Assembly (NCBI RefSeq): GCF_017255185.1
Contig: NZ_JAFKCZ010000020.1
Coordinates: 1 to 64,000 of the forward strand
Length of the DNA stretch: 64,000 nucleotides
Origin: Parahaliea mediterranea
GTDB taxonomy: Bacteria > Pseudomonadota > Gammaproteobacteria > Pseudomonadales > Halieaceae
Direction of reading: 5' to 3'
In this document: positions 26,914-35,376 of the stretch, piece by piece
How the letters are laid out: each line of letters starts with the position of its first letter
Position numbering within the stretch: position 1 is the stretch's first letter
The notes under the pieces: generated by a model
Database searches by the model: none
What the model was told of the DNA's origin: nothing
Seen by the model: the letters and a program-made list of their open reading frames with translations, nothing else
Made by a program: the position numbers and the translations under genes

Positions 26914-27445
26914 AGATCTCGAAAAAGCTGTAGGAGGGGTCCGCCTGTCCCGGCGTGCCGATACGCGAGCCCTCGATCATCGGGTGCTCGAGGTCCACCG
27001 TGGTTTCCGGGTCCACCTTTACCCAGTCGGCCACCACCGCGCGGTGGGTGTATTTCCATACGCCGTCGCGTTTTTCGTATTTGTCGAAGTAGCGTCCGCC
27101 AATCAGCACGTCCATGGCGCCGCCGTCCACCGCCACTTGGTGGAAAGCCAGGATATACACCTCGCCCTCCGCGCGATCGCCATCCAGCACGATGTTCAAT
27201 GTGGTGACATTGTGGTGCAGGATCAGCATGTTTTCCTGGATGCCCGGCAGCGCATCGATGAATTCCATCGCCGGGCCCTGGAAAAACTGGCCGTGCTCGT
27301 CGATGGCGTCCTCGTGATAGAGGCTGCGCATCTTGTCGTTGTCGTGGCGGTCGGCGGCGTTGCAATAGGCGTACACCAGTTCGGTGATGGCCTGTTTGTC
27401 GAGCAGCGCCTCGAGGCGCGGGTCCAGGGGGGAGGGGTCGGACAT
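26879..27445 (-). CDS. SnoaL-like/NTF2-fold protein
   Basis: 188 residues, one NTF2-like domain of the SnoaL_4 kind, with ITELVYAYCNAADRHDNDKMRSLYHEDA near the N-terminus and WKYTHRAVVADWV in the last strands. Relatives include small subunits of ring-hydroxylating dioxygenases and dehydratases, and many are found in steroid and aromatic catabolism. No partner large subunit is nearby. The exact reaction cannot be predicted. Confidence 0.78.
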   Translation of the reverse strand: MSDPSPLDPRLEALLDKQAITELVYAYCNAADRHDNDKMRSLYHEDAIDEHGQFFQGPAMEFIDALPGIQENMLILHHNVTTLNIVLDGDRAEGEVYILAFHQVAVDGGAMDVLIGGRYFDKYEKRDGVWKYTHRAVVADWVKVDPETTVDLEHPMIEGSRIGTPGQADPSYSFFEIFNWGKGPHQYR

Positions 27446-27500
27446 GGGGTATTCCTTGTGTCGCGTCCGGCCCCGTTGCGATGTGTCTAGGGATGCCGGC

Positions 27501-28268
27501 TCATGTTTTTCCGAGCGCGCGCTGGTAGGCGGCGACGGTTACCGCCAGGCCCATCCGCAGGGCGTCCACCGTCAAGGCGTGGCCGATGGAGACTTCCAGC
27601 AGGCCGGGGACCCCGGCGGCGAAACCAGGCAGGTTGTGCAGGTCCAGATCGTGCCCGGCGTTCACGCCGAGCCCTTGTTCCGCCGCCACCTCCGCGGCGC
27701 GCGCGAATTGCCCGAGTATGGTAGCCACATCGTCCCGGCGCTCATAGGCGCGGGCGTAGGACTCGGTATAGAGTTCTATACGGTCGGCGCCGGTTTGCGC
27801 CGCCAGCCGGATTTGTTCCTCGTCCGGGTCCATGAACAGGCTGGTGCGGATCCCCAGCGACTTGAGTTCTGCGATCAGGGGCGCCACGGTGTCGCCGTCG
27901 CGCTTGAGGTCGAAACCGTGGTCGGAGGTGAGCTGGGCATCACCGTCGGGTACCAGTGTGCACTGGGCCGGCCTGATTTCGCGCACCAGTTCCATAAAGC
28001 CCGGGTAGTCGCCGACCCCGTCCCGCCCGCTCTTGCGCGGGCCGGCCATGGGGTTGCCCTCGATGTTGAATTCCACGTTGAGCATGGCCGCCAGGTCAAA
28101 GCAATCGCTGGCGCGAATATGGCGCTGGTCGGGGCGGGGGTGGACGGTGATGCCGTTCGCGCCCGCGTCGATACACATCTGTGCGTGCGCGGGGATGTCC
28201 GGGTTGCGCGTATCCCGGGAATTGCGGATCAGCGCGATTTTGTTGAGGTTGACCGAGAGGGCGATCAC
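27501..28268 (-). CDS. pdxJ: Pyridoxine 5'-phosphate synthase PdxJ
   Basis: A 255-residue TIM-barrel enzyme that condenses 3-amino-2-oxopropyl phosphate with deoxyxylulose phosphate in vitamin B6 synthesis. Family signatures are visible: LSVNLNKIALIRNSR, GITVHPRPDQRHI, FNIEGNP, RIELYTESYA and VNAGHDLDLHNLP. The GTG start overlaps the stop of the upstream cyclophilin gene (GTGA), so they form an operon. This differs from the usual era-recO-pdxJ setting of gammaproteobacteria. Confidence 0.96.
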   Translation of the reverse strand: MIALSVNLNKIALIRNSRDTRNPDIPAHAQMCIDAGANGITVHPRPDQRHIRASDCFDLAAMLNVEFNIEGNPMAGPRKSGRDGVGDYPGFMELVREIRPAQCTLVPDGDAQLTSDHGFDLKRDGDTVAPLIAELKSLGIRTSLFMDPDEEQIRLAAQTGADRIELYTESYARAYERRDDVATILGQFARAAEVAAEQGLGVNAGHDLDLHNLPGFAAGVPGLLEVSIGHALTVDALRMGLAVTVAAYQRALGKT

Positions 28269-28837
28269 AGCAGGCTCTTGCGCTCGATGGTTTGAATGAT
28301 GATCGGCTCCACCGGCACGTCGCTGTGGCCGCCCACATTCCCCACCGGGGAGGTGGCGATGTAGTCCACCACGTTCATGCCGTCGGTGACCTCGCCGAAC
28401 ACGGTGTAACCGGGTTGGCCGGGGGCCCAGTCCAGGCGCAGGTTGGTGCGCTGGTTGATGAAGAACTGGGCGGTGGCGGAGTCCGGGTCCGCGGTGCGGG
28501 CCATGGCGACGCTGCCGCGGATGTTGTGCAGGCGGTTCCCCGACTCGTTGACGATGGGTTCGCCGGTCTCTTTTTCGCTCATGTCCGGCATGAAGCCGCC
28601 GCCCTGGATCATGAAGTTGGGGATCACCCGGTGGAAGATGGTGCCGTCGTAGTGACCGGCTTCCACGTAGTTCAGGAAGTTCTCCACCGTGACCGGTGCC
28701 TTGTCCCGGAACAGGCGCAGCGTGATGTTGCCCTGGCTGGTCTTGATCACCACCTGGGGGTTGGGCAGGCCGCTTTCGGCGGCGCCGGCGAAGGGCGCCA
28801 GCAATAGCGTCAGGGTGAGGGTCAGGGCTCTCAGCAT
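28265..28837 (-). CDS. Periplasmic peptidyl-prolyl isomerase (cyclophilin type)
   Basis: 190 residues with a signal peptide (about 1-19, cleavage near GAA) and a bacterial cyclophilin domain. Key segments are FHRVIPNFMIQGGG (catalytic arginine), SVAMARTADPDSATAQFFIN and PGYTVFGEVTDGMNVV. It catalyses proline isomerisation in exported proteins, as PpiA does. The ATG at 28837 has GAGGAAA upstream. Operon with pdxJ. Confidence 0.92.
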   Translation of the reverse strand: MLRALTLTLTLLLAPFAGAAESGLPNPQVVIKTSQGNITLRLFRDKAPVTVENFLNYVEAGHYDGTIFHRVIPNFMIQGGGFMPDMSEKETGEPIVNESGNRLHNIRGSVAMARTADPDSATAQFFINQRTNLRLDWAPGQPGYTVFGEVTDGMNVVDYIATSPVGNVGGHSDVPVEPIIIQTIERKSLL

Positions 28838-28883
28838 GTCGGGTTTCCTCGGGCCGTTCAATCGGTCAGTGTGGGTGGGTCGC

Positions 28884-29564
28884 TCAGGCCCAGCCGGAAC
28901 TGCGCCGGCGTTTGGGCCACAGCCGCGGTACCACCAGGGTGATGATCACCCCCAGTAACACCGCCAGGGCGCCGTCGATAAAGGCGCTGCTCTGCAGCTT
29001 GTCCTGCAGGCGCTGGTTTTCCGCTTCCAGGGTGTCGACTTCGGCCCGCAGGCTCTCGGATTCCTCGGCCAGCCGGCGATTGTCCGCGTCCAGTTGGACC
29101 GCCTTGCCGGAGATTTGTTTCAGGTGGGCCAGCTCCTCGGTGACCTGGGTCAGGTTGCTGCCGGTATCGCTGACCTGGGTACTCAGTTCGCTGCGTTCGG
29201 ATTGCAGGGCCGTCACCTGCTCGCCGAGCTCCCGGTTCTGTGCCTCAAGTTGCTCGGCGCGGGCCTGGACACGGCGCAGGCGGCTTTCGGCCGGCTCCTG
29301 CGTCATCAGGTACTGGGCTCGCAGCCAGCCTTCGTCACCGCCGGCGGTGGTAATGCGGGCCCATTCGCCATCGGCGCTTTCCTCGTGGACCGTCAGCCGG
29401 GTGCCGGAGGGCAGGCCGCGGTGCACGATGCGGTACTCGTTGCCCGCGCCGCTGCGCAGCGGGATGTATTGGGTGTCACTGATATAGCGGTTCTCTTGGG
29501 CCAGGGCGAGGCCGGCGCCCAGGCCGAGATACAGCAGCGCGAAAAGGGATGTAATGCGAAGCAA
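28884..29564 (-). CDS. SH3-domain and membrane-anchor protein (YgiM type, TIGR04211)
   Basis: 226 residues. Signal peptide 1-22, a bacterial SH3 domain (about 25-90) with YIPLRSGAGNEYRIV, a long coiled coil (about 95-190) and a C-terminal membrane helix (about 197-217) followed by a basic tail. The order SH3, coiled coil, membrane anchor defines the YgiM-like family, thought to act at the cell wall. It lies 46 bases upstream of the cyclophilin gene on the same strand. Confidence 0.88.
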   Translation of the reverse strand: MLRITSLFALLYLGLGAGLALAQENRYISDTQYIPLRSGAGNEYRIVHRGLPSGTRLTVHEESADGEWARITTAGGDEGWLRAQYLMTQEPAESRLRRVQARAEQLEAQNRELGEQVTALQSERSELSTQVSDTGSNLTQVTEELAHLKQISGKAVQLDADNRRLAEESESLRAEVDTLEAENQRLQDKLQSSAFIDGALAVLLGVIITLVVPRLWPKRRRSSGWA

Positions 29565-29637
29565 GACAGTTTCCTTGATCGATCGGTTGGTTGGGTCGAA
29601 TCCGTGGGCCCCTAGAATAACACGGTTTGCCCGCGGT

Positions 29638-29937
29638 TCAGGGCAGAACCCGCTTGTAGGGTTTAACCACCACGTGGCGGAACACGCCGGCGTCCACGTA
29701 GGGGTCGGTGTCCGCCCAGGTGGTGGCGTCCTCCAGGCTGTCGAACTCGGCGATGATCAGGCTGCCGGTGAAGCCCGCCTCGCCGGGCTCCTCGGTGTCC
29801 AGGGCCGGGTGGGGGCCGGCCACCAACAGGCGGCCCTCGTCGACCAGCGCCTGGATGCGCGCCAGGTGGGCCGGGCGGGCCTGCTGGCGCAGGGCCAGGC
29901 TGTTGTCGACATCCTCGCAGATGATGGCGTAGTACAT
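29638..29937 (-). CDS. yciI: YciI-family protein
   Basis: 99 residues, ferredoxin-like YciI fold with the conserved histidine-aspartate pair: H22 in [10 protein letters not shown] and the [12 protein letters not shown] segment near the C-terminus. The function of YciI is not settled; related proteins act as dehalogenase-like or stress enzymes. The ATG at 29937 has AGGAG seven bases upstream. It follows yciB directly, the usual neighbour in gammaproteobacteria. Confidence 0.88.
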   Translation of the reverse strand: MYYAIICEDVDNSLALRQQARPAHLARIQALVDEGRLLVAGPHPALDTEEPGEAGFTGSLIIAEFDSLEDATTWADTDPYVDAGVFRHVVVKPYKRVLP

Positions 29938-29950
29938 GGCGTGGCTCCTG

Positions 29951-30586
29951 TTATTTGTTGGTGGCTTTGTCGCGGGCTTCGCCGCGGCCATCGCCGCCGG
30001 CCGGGTCGGGGTCGTCCTGGTCCTTCAGGTGGGGCCCGATCATCAGCGCGGTGATCACGGTCAGTACCACGGTGAAGCCGATGGCGGAGTAGAGTTTGTA
30101 GCTCACCCAGGCTTCCTCGCTGAAACCGTAGGCCACCACCAGGTTGAGCGCGCCGACAATAATGAAGTTGGCCACCCACAGCAGGTTGAGGCGGGCCCAC
30201 ACCGCGTGCGGCAGGCGCAACTGGCTGCCGAGGGTGCGCTCCATGAGGTTCTTGCCGCCGATGAATTGTGAGCCCCCGAACACCAGCGCCAGCACCCAGT
30301 TGAAGATGGTGGGCTTCCACTGGATGAAGGCCTCGTTGCGGAAGACCAGGGTGGCGCCGCCAAACACGCACACCGCCAGCAGCAGCCACAGCAGTCGGCG
30401 CTCCAGGGTGCGGGTGATCACCCAGGTGAGCAGCACCTGCAGCACGGTGGCGATCATCAACACCGCGGTGGCGCTGAAAATGCCGTCGATGGTATAGCTC
30501 CAGTCGCCAACGGCGAGGGTCTCGCCCTTCATCTGGTAGACAATGAAGAACAGGGCGATGGGAATAAATTCGGCGAGTTGTCTCAT
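29951..30586 (-). CDS. yciB: Inner-membrane-spanning protein YciB (septation protein A)
   Basis: 211 residues with five predicted membrane segments spread over residues 5-175. The start [18 protein letters not shown] and the segment [31 protein letters not shown] are diagnostic. YciB helps maintain envelope synthesis and osmotic stability in association with the elongation and division machinery. The hydrophilic Asp/Gly-rich tail (about 185-211) is longer than in E. coli (179 residues). Confidence 0.94.
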   Translation of the reverse strand: MRQLAEFIPIALFFIVYQMKGETLAVGDWSYTIDGIFSATAVLMIATVLQVLLTWVITRTLERRLLWLLLAVCVFGGATLVFRNEAFIQWKPTIFNWVLALVFGGSQFIGGKNLMERTLGSQLRLPHAVWARLNLLWVANFIIVGALNLVVAYGFSEEAWVSYKLYSAIGFTVVLTVITALMIGPHLKDQDDPDPAGGDGRGEARDKATNK

Positions 30587-30708
30587 AGGGCTTGTGGCGG
30601 GCTCCGGCGTGTTACCATGCGCATTCTACACGGCCGTGGCGCGCCCCGTGGGCGCCCCGCAGCCGATACCGGCAACGCTGAATAATCGGGAACGAGAGTG
30701 TACGGTCT

Positions 30709-31566
30709 GTGCTGATTGACTTCCACACCCATTCTACCGCCTCTGACGGGGAGTTGAGCCCCGCCGACCTGCTGGCCAGGGCGGTGGCGCGCAATATCCG
30801 CTATTTTGCCATTACCGACCACGACACCGTGGAAGGTTACCTGGCGGTGCGCGACGCCGCCCTTGGCGAGGACCTGACCCTGGTGTCGGGGGTCGAATTC
30901 TCCTGTCGCTGGTCCGGGGTTACCGTGCATATCGTCGGCCTGGGCATGGATGTGGCGCACCCCGCCATGCGCGAGGGCCTGGCGCGTCTCGCCACTGCCC
31001 GCCACGAGCGCGGCGCCAAAATCGCCCGCCGGCTGGATAAACTGGGCTTTCCCGGGGCCCTCGACGGGGCCGTGGCGGAGGCCGGGGACAGCCAGCTGGG
31101 GCGGCCGCATTTCGCCGCCTGGATGTTGGCCCAGGGGCATGTGGCGACGGTTGGCGAGGCCTTCGACAAATACCTGGGCCAGGGCAAGCCGGGGGACGTG
31201 AAGGCGTTCTGGCCGGAGTTGGCGGAGGTGACCGGCTGGATCGTGGCCGCGGGCGGCGTCGCCATTGTTGCCCACCCCCTCAAGTACAAGCTGACCGCCA
31301 GTAAATTGCGCCGCCTGGTGGCGGATTTCCGGGCCGCCGGGGGGACCGCGCTGGAGCTGGTCAACGGCCGGCAGACGCCGGACCAGACCGCGCAACTGCG
31401 CCGTCTCGCCCGGGAGTGCTGCCTGGCGGTTTCCGCCGGCAGTGATTACCACCGCGACAGCACCTTCGGGCCGCAGCTCGGGGTGGAGTTCAGGGCGCCT
31501 GAGGGTTTGCCCTGCGTGTGGGAGCGCTGGCAGGGCCCCGCGACTTCCCGGGAGGCAGCGCTGTGA
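30709..31566 (+). CDS. rnm: PHP-domain nucleotide phosphatase/exoribonuclease (RnmA/YciV type)
   Basis: 285 residues of the PHP metallophosphoesterase family. Metal ligands are in FHTHSTASDGE, ITDHDTVEGY, GVEFSC and SAGSDYHRD. The E. coli homologue YciV hydrolyses 3',5'-nucleoside bisphosphates and trims 5' ends of small RNAs and rRNA. The start is GTG at 30709. Divergent from yciB across about 120 bases; its stop overlaps the start of yciO by four bases (GTGA). Confidence 0.9.
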   Translation: MLIDFHTHSTASDGELSPADLLARAVARNIRYFAITDHDTVEGYLAVRDAALGEDLTLVSGVEFSCRWSGVTVHIVGLGMDVAHPAMREGLARLATARHERGAKIARRLDKLGFPGALDGAVAEAGDSQLGRPHFAAWMLAQGHVATVGEAFDKYLGQGKPGDVKAFWPELAEVTGWIVAAGGVAIVAHPLKYKLTASKLRRLVADFRAAGGTALELVNGRQTPDQTAQLRRLARECCLAVSAGSDYHRDSTFGPQLGVEFRAPEGLPCVWERWQGPATSREAAL

Positions 31567-32186
31567 GCCAGTTTTTCCAGGTCCACCCGGAGAACCCGCA
31601 GGCGCGGCTGATCAGCCAGGCGGTGGATATCATCCGCGGCGGTGGCGTGGTGGTCTATCCCACCGACTCCGCCTACGCCCTGGGCTGCCACATCGGCGAC
31701 AAACAGGCCCTGGACCGTATCCGGCGTATCCGCCAGCTGGACGACCGCCACAATTTCACCCTGGTGTGCCGCGACCTGTCGGAAATTGCCACCTACGCGC
31801 GCGTGGACAACACGGTTTACCGCCTGCTCAAGCACGCCACGCCGGGGCCTTATACTTTCATACTGCGGGCCACCTCCGAGGTGCCGCGGCGACTGATGCA
31901 CGCCAAGCGCAAGACCGTGGGCCTGCGGGTGCCCGACAACGCCATCGCCCAGGCCCTGCTGGCGGACCTGGGCTACCCGCTGATGAGCGTGACCCTGATC
32001 ATGCCCGGCGATGAATACCCGCTGATCGACCCCTACGACATTCGCGAGTTACTGGAACACCAGGTGGACCTGGTGATTGACGGCGGCTACTGCGGCATGG
32101 AACCCACCACGGTGGTGGACCTGGCGGACGACCTGCCGGTGGTGACGCGCCAGGGCAAGGGCGACCCCGAGCCATTTGCGGTGTAG
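31563..32186 (+). CDS. yciO: YciO family protein (Sua5/YciO/YrdC fold)
   Basis: 207 residues of the double-stranded-RNA-binding YrdC fold. Segments YPTDSAYALGC, HNFTLVCRDLSEIATYARV and PGPYTFILRAT are typical of YciO, the paralogue of the threonylcarbamoyl-AMP synthase TsaC. The GTG start overlaps the PHP gene stop and has GGGAGG eight bases before it. The stop TAG is the TAG of the first GTAG head in palindrome array II. Confidence 0.92.
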   Translation: MSQFFQVHPENPQARLISQAVDIIRGGGVVVYPTDSAYALGCHIGDKQALDRIRRIRQLDDRHNFTLVCRDLSEIATYARVDNTVYRLLKHATPGPYTFILRATSEVPRRLMHAKRKTVGLRVPDNAIAQALLADLGYPLMSVTLIMPGDEYPLIDPYDIRELLEHQVDLVIDGGYCGMEPTTVVDLADDLPVVTRQGKGDPEPFAV

Positions 32187-32499
32187 GGTCGAATTCATTC
32201 GACCACGGCGGAATGAATTCCGCCCTACAGGGGAATACCCCCCCGACCGTGTAGGGTCGAATTCATTCGACCACGGCGGAATGAATTCCGCCCTACAGGG
32301 GAATACCCCCACGACCGTGTAGGGTCGAATTCATTCGACCACGGCGGAATGAATTCCGCCCTACAGGGGAATACCCCCCGACCGTGTAGGGTCGAATTCA
32401 TTCGACCACGGCGGAATGGATTCCGCCCTACAGGGGGAATGCACCCGGACCGCGTGGGGTCGAGGGCCGGCCCCGCTTTTTGGGTCATTCATTCGACCA
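32183..32499. repeat. REPIN-like palindrome array II (four 68-bp units plus a degenerate fifth)
   Basis: Units start at 32183, 32251, 32319 and 32386 (lengths 68, 68, 67, 68), with a decayed copy from 32454 to about 32499. Each holds a forward REP (GTAG head, hairpin GGTCGAATTCATTCGACC), a two-base AC spacer and an inverted REP (hairpin GGCGGAATGAATTCCGCC, then CCCTAC). The inverted pair spans 46 bases; a 22-base spacer follows. Two inverted REPs as one repeating unit is the REPIN arrangement. It fills the yciO-scpA gap (32187-32550) and overlaps the yciO stop codon. Confidence 0.88.
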
Positions 32500-32518
32500 A
32501 ATTCCCGCCGCGTTCAGG

Positions 32519-32524
32519 TATACT
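32519..32524 (+). promoter_or_regulatory. Possible -10 element for scpA
   Basis: TATACT lies 27 bases before the scpA start, just outside the last degenerate repeat. A -35 hexamer at the right distance is not convincing; TTCGAC of the decayed REP is about 21 bases upstream. If real, the repeat array would contribute to an scpAB-rluB promoter. Confidence 0.3.
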
Positions 32525-32550
32525 CGCCCCAATATATGGCAGGTGAACGC

Positions 32551-33399
32551 GTGAACGAGACCCATCCGCAGGCCCCGACCGGGGAGGAGACGCCGCAGCC
32601 CGGCGCCCAGGCGCCCCAGCAGGGCGAAATGCCATTCGCCGTGGTCATGGGCAAGGCGATTACCGAGCTGCCCAAGGACCTGTATATCCCGCCCCAGGCG
32701 CTGGAGGTCTTTCTCGAGGCCTTCGAGGGCCCGCTGGACCTGCTGCTCTACCTGATTCGCCGCCAGAACCTCGATATCCTCGAGATCGACGTGTCGAAGA
32801 TCACCGAACAGTACATGGCCTACGTGGACCTGATGGATGCCATGAAGTTCGAGCTGGCGGCAGAGTACCTGCTTATGGCCGCCATGCTGGCGGAGATCAA
32901 GTCGCGCATGCTGCTGCCGCGCTCCACCGATGTGGACGAGGAGGAAGAGGATCCCCGAGCCCAGCTGATCCGCCGTTTGCAGGAATACGAGCGCTTCAAG
33001 AAGGCCGCCGAGGACATCGAGGAGCTGCCGCGACAGGAGCGCGACACCTGGGTGGCGAGCGCCAACCCCCCCGACCTCAATCGCACCCGGCCCGACCCCG
33101 AAGTGGACATGCGCGAGCTGCTGTTGGCCCTGGGCGAGGTGCTGCGCCGGGCTGACATGTACGAGAGTCATCACATCCAGCGCGAGGCGCTGTCCACTCG
33201 CGAGCGCATGTCCGAGGTGCTGGAGAAACTGTCCGGTGTCCAGTTCGTGCCCTTTGTGGCGCTGTTTTCCGCGGACGAGGGGCGCCTGGGAGTGGTGGTT
33301 ACCTTCCTGGCGGTGATGGAATTGATCAAGGAGTCCCTGGTGGAAATCGTACAGAGCGAGCCCTTCGGGCCCATTCACGTGAAAGCCCGGTCCGAGTGA
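32551..33399 (+). CDS. scpA: Segregation and condensation protein A
   Basis: 282 residues, the kleisin subunit of the SMC-ScpAB condensin-like complex. The N-terminal SMC-binding part contains FEGPLDLLLYLIRRQNLDILEIDVSKITEQY, and the C-terminal winged helix ends about residue 275. A 45-residue Pro/Gln/Glu-rich N-terminal extension precedes the conserved part. The start is taken as GTG at 32551 with AGGTGA upstream; an ATG at 32536 lacks a ribosome-binding site. The stop TGA overlaps an upstream GTG of scpB. Confidence 0.94.
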   Translation: MNETHPQAPTGEETPQPGAQAPQQGEMPFAVVMGKAITELPKDLYIPPQALEVFLEAFEGPLDLLLYLIRRQNLDILEIDVSKITEQYMAYVDLMDAMKFELAAEYLLMAAMLAEIKSRMLLPRSTDVDEEEEDPRAQLIRRLQEYERFKKAAEDIEELPRQERDTWVASANPPDLNRTRPDPEVDMRELLLALGEVLRRADMYESHHIQREALSTRERMSEVLEKLSGVQFVPFVALFSADEGRLGVVVTFLAVMELIKESLVEIVQSEPFGPIHVKARSE

Positions 33400-33401
33400 G
33401 C

Positions 33402-34337
33402 ATGTCGGAAGTCAACCTGGTACAGATTATCGAGGGCGCCCTGCTGGCCGCCGGCAGGGCCCTGTCCGTGGCCCAGATCGGCGAGTTGTTCGAGGACCAT
33501 GAGCGCCCGGACAACACCGCCATCCGCGAGGCCCTGGCGGAGGTCGCCACGCGCTGCGAGGAGCGCGGCTTTGAGCTGCAGGAGGTGGCCAGCGGGTTCC
33601 GCTTCCAGGTGCGGCAGAACCTCAGCCCCTGGGTGGCCCGGCTGTGGCACGAGCGGCCGCAGCGGTATTCCCGCGCCCTGTTGGAGACCCTGGCCCTGAT
33701 CGCCTACCGCCAGCCCATTACCCGGGGCGAGATCGAGGAAATTCGCGGCGTGGCGGTGAGTTCCAACATCATCAAGACCCTGCACGAGCGGGAGTGGATT
33801 CGCGTGGTGGGGCATCGGGACGTACCCGGGCGGCCCGCCATGTACGCCACCACCCGCCAGTTCCTGGACTATTTCAACCTCAAGAACCTGGACCAGCTGC
33901 CCGCCCTGGCCGAGATCCGCGACCTGGAAACCCTCAACGCCGAGCTGGGCTTCTCCGACCCGGTCGGCTCCGAGGCCGCCAATGCGCCAGCCGAAGCGGA
34001 GGCCTCGCCCCAACAGGCCCTGGCGGTGGTCGGTGGCACCGATGTTGAGGGTGTCGGCGTGGCTGTCGAAGGCGCTGTCGCGGGCACCGGCAGCGACGAC
34101 CCGGATAGTGACAACGCCGATACCGGGCCCGGGGCCGCGGCCGTGGACCGCCACGGTGACGAACCGGCGGCGCCAGCCGTGGACGACATGGCGCAGGCGG
34201 GTGAAACCGTGATCCCGGCCGGGGCGCCCGACGCCGATACCGATACCGATACCGATACCGATGGCGACGAACCGCCAGCGGCAAACCCCGACCCGGCCGG
34301 CGCCGGGGACGGTGACGACCACCCCGAGCGCGCCTGA
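33402..34337 (+). CDS. scpB: Segregation and condensation protein B with long acidic tail
   Basis: 311 residues. The conserved ScpB core (two winged helices, about 1-180) includes [26 protein letters not shown] and [16 protein letters not shown]. ScpB pairs with ScpA in SMC complexes. The C-terminal 130 residues are a disordered Asp/Ala/Gly/Pro-rich tail absent from most homologues, including DTDTDTDTD encoded by four perfect GATACC repeats at 34236-34259. The start could also be the GTG at 33396 that overlaps scpA's stop. Confidence 0.92.
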   Translation: MSEVNLVQIIEGALLAAGRALSVAQIGELFEDHERPDNTAIREALAEVATRCEERGFELQEVASGFRFQVRQNLSPWVARLWHERPQRYSRALLETLALIAYRQPITRGEIEEIRGVAVSSNIIKTLHEREWIRVVGHRDVPGRPAMYATTRQFLDYFNLKNLDQLPALAEIRDLETLNAELGFSDPVGSEAANAPAEAEASPQQALAVVGGTDVEGVGVAVEGAVAGTGSDDPDSDNADTGPGAAAVDRHGDEPAAPAVDDMAQAGETVIPAGAPDADTDTDTDTDGDEPPAANPDPAGAGDGDDHPERA

Positions 34338-35251
34338 TGCAGCCTATGTCAAAACAAGCCAAACCGGACCTCCCCGCCGACAAGAGCGGTGAGAAGTTAC
34401 AAAAAGTCCTGGCCCGCACCGGCCTCGGTTCCCGCCGGGAAATGGAGCGCTGGATCGAGGAAGGGCGCATCGCCGTCAACGGCAAGCCCGCCCGGCTCGG
34501 CGATCGGGTGGACGACAGCGCGCGCATCGCCATCGATGGCAGGCCCCTGGAGCGCCCGCCCGCGGAGGAAACCCGCTGCATTCTCTACCACAAGCCCACC
34601 GGCGAGGTGTGCAGCCGCAAGGATCCCCAGGGCCGGCGCACGGTGTTCGAGCGCCTGCCCAAGCTCAAGTCGGGCCGTTGGATTTCCATCGGCAGGCTCG
34701 ATTTCAATACCTCCGGCCTGCTGCTATTCACCACCGATGGCGAATTGGCCAACGCCCTGATGCACCCGTCCTCCAACATCGAGCGCGAGTACATGGTGCG
34801 GGTGATGGGCGATGTCCGCCAGGAGCATCTCGATGCCCTGCTGGAGGGGGTCATGCTGGAGGACGGCGTGGCGCGTTTCACCGATATCCAGGACGGCGGC
34901 GGCGACGGCATCAACCACTGGTACTACGTGGTGATCATGGAGGGGCGCAACCGCGAGGTGCGCCGGCTGTGGGAATCCCAGGGCCTGACCGTGTCGCGTC
35001 TCAAGCGGGTGCGCTACGGCGAGGTGTTCATTCCCTCCAGGGTCAAGCAGGGCCAGTGGACCGAGCTGGAATCGAAGGAAATCAAGAGCCTCTACCGCAT
35101 GGCGGACCTGCCCCAGAAGAAGGTGCGCCGCGCCTCCGGCAAGGAGCGCGAAAAGATGGAGCGCCAGTTCGGCAAGCGCGAGGGGCGGGGCGTGGCCAAG
35201 AAGCCCGGCCGTAAACCCGTAAAGAGCAAGCCCGGGAAGCGCGCCAGGTAG
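34337..35251 (+). CDS. rluB: 23S rRNA pseudouridine(2605) synthase RluB
   Basis: 304 residues. N-terminal S4 RNA-binding domain (about 20-75, [25 protein letters not shown]) and a RsuA-type catalytic domain with the catalytic aspartate in [15 protein letters not shown] basic Lys/Arg-rich tail (about 255-304) follows, as in RluB. It modifies U2605 of 23S rRNA. The ATG overlaps the scpB stop by one base (TGATG), so scpA-scpB-rluB is one coupled operon. Confidence 0.94.
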   Translation: MQPMSKQAKPDLPADKSGEKLQKVLARTGLGSRREMERWIEEGRIAVNGKPARLGDRVDDSARIAIDGRPLERPPAEETRCILYHKPTGEVCSRKDPQGRRTVFERLPKLKSGRWISIGRLDFNTSGLLLFTTDGELANALMHPSSNIEREYMVRVMGDVRQEHLDALLEGVMLEDGVARFTDIQDGGGDGINHWYYVVIMEGRNREVRRLWESQGLTVSRLKRVRYGEVFIPSRVKQGQWTELESKEIKSLYRMADLPQKKVRRASGKEREKMERQFGKREGRGVAKKPGRKPVKSKPGKRAR

Positions 35252-35272
35252 GTAGGGGAGGGGCTGCTCCCG

Positions 35273-35290
35273 GCGGCGGTTGTCCGCCGC
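35273..35290 (+). terminator. Possible terminator hairpin after rluB
   Basis: GCGGCGG and CCGCCGC form a seven-base stem around TTGT, 21 bases after the rluB stop. The following bases (tcgaggtttgcc) give only a weak T-tract, so termination here is tentative. Confidence 0.35.
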
Positions 35291-35376
35291 TCGAGGTTTG
35301 CCAGATTGCCAGGGGGCGCCGTGATTATTGTGCGCTGTAGCCTGTATGCTACTGAGATTGCTCCGGAGATCGTCCA

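Noticed and set aside
32183-32499. CRISPR array
   Set aside because: The repeated units are identical palindrome pairs with nearly identical spacers; there are no unique spacers, and no cas genes are nearby.
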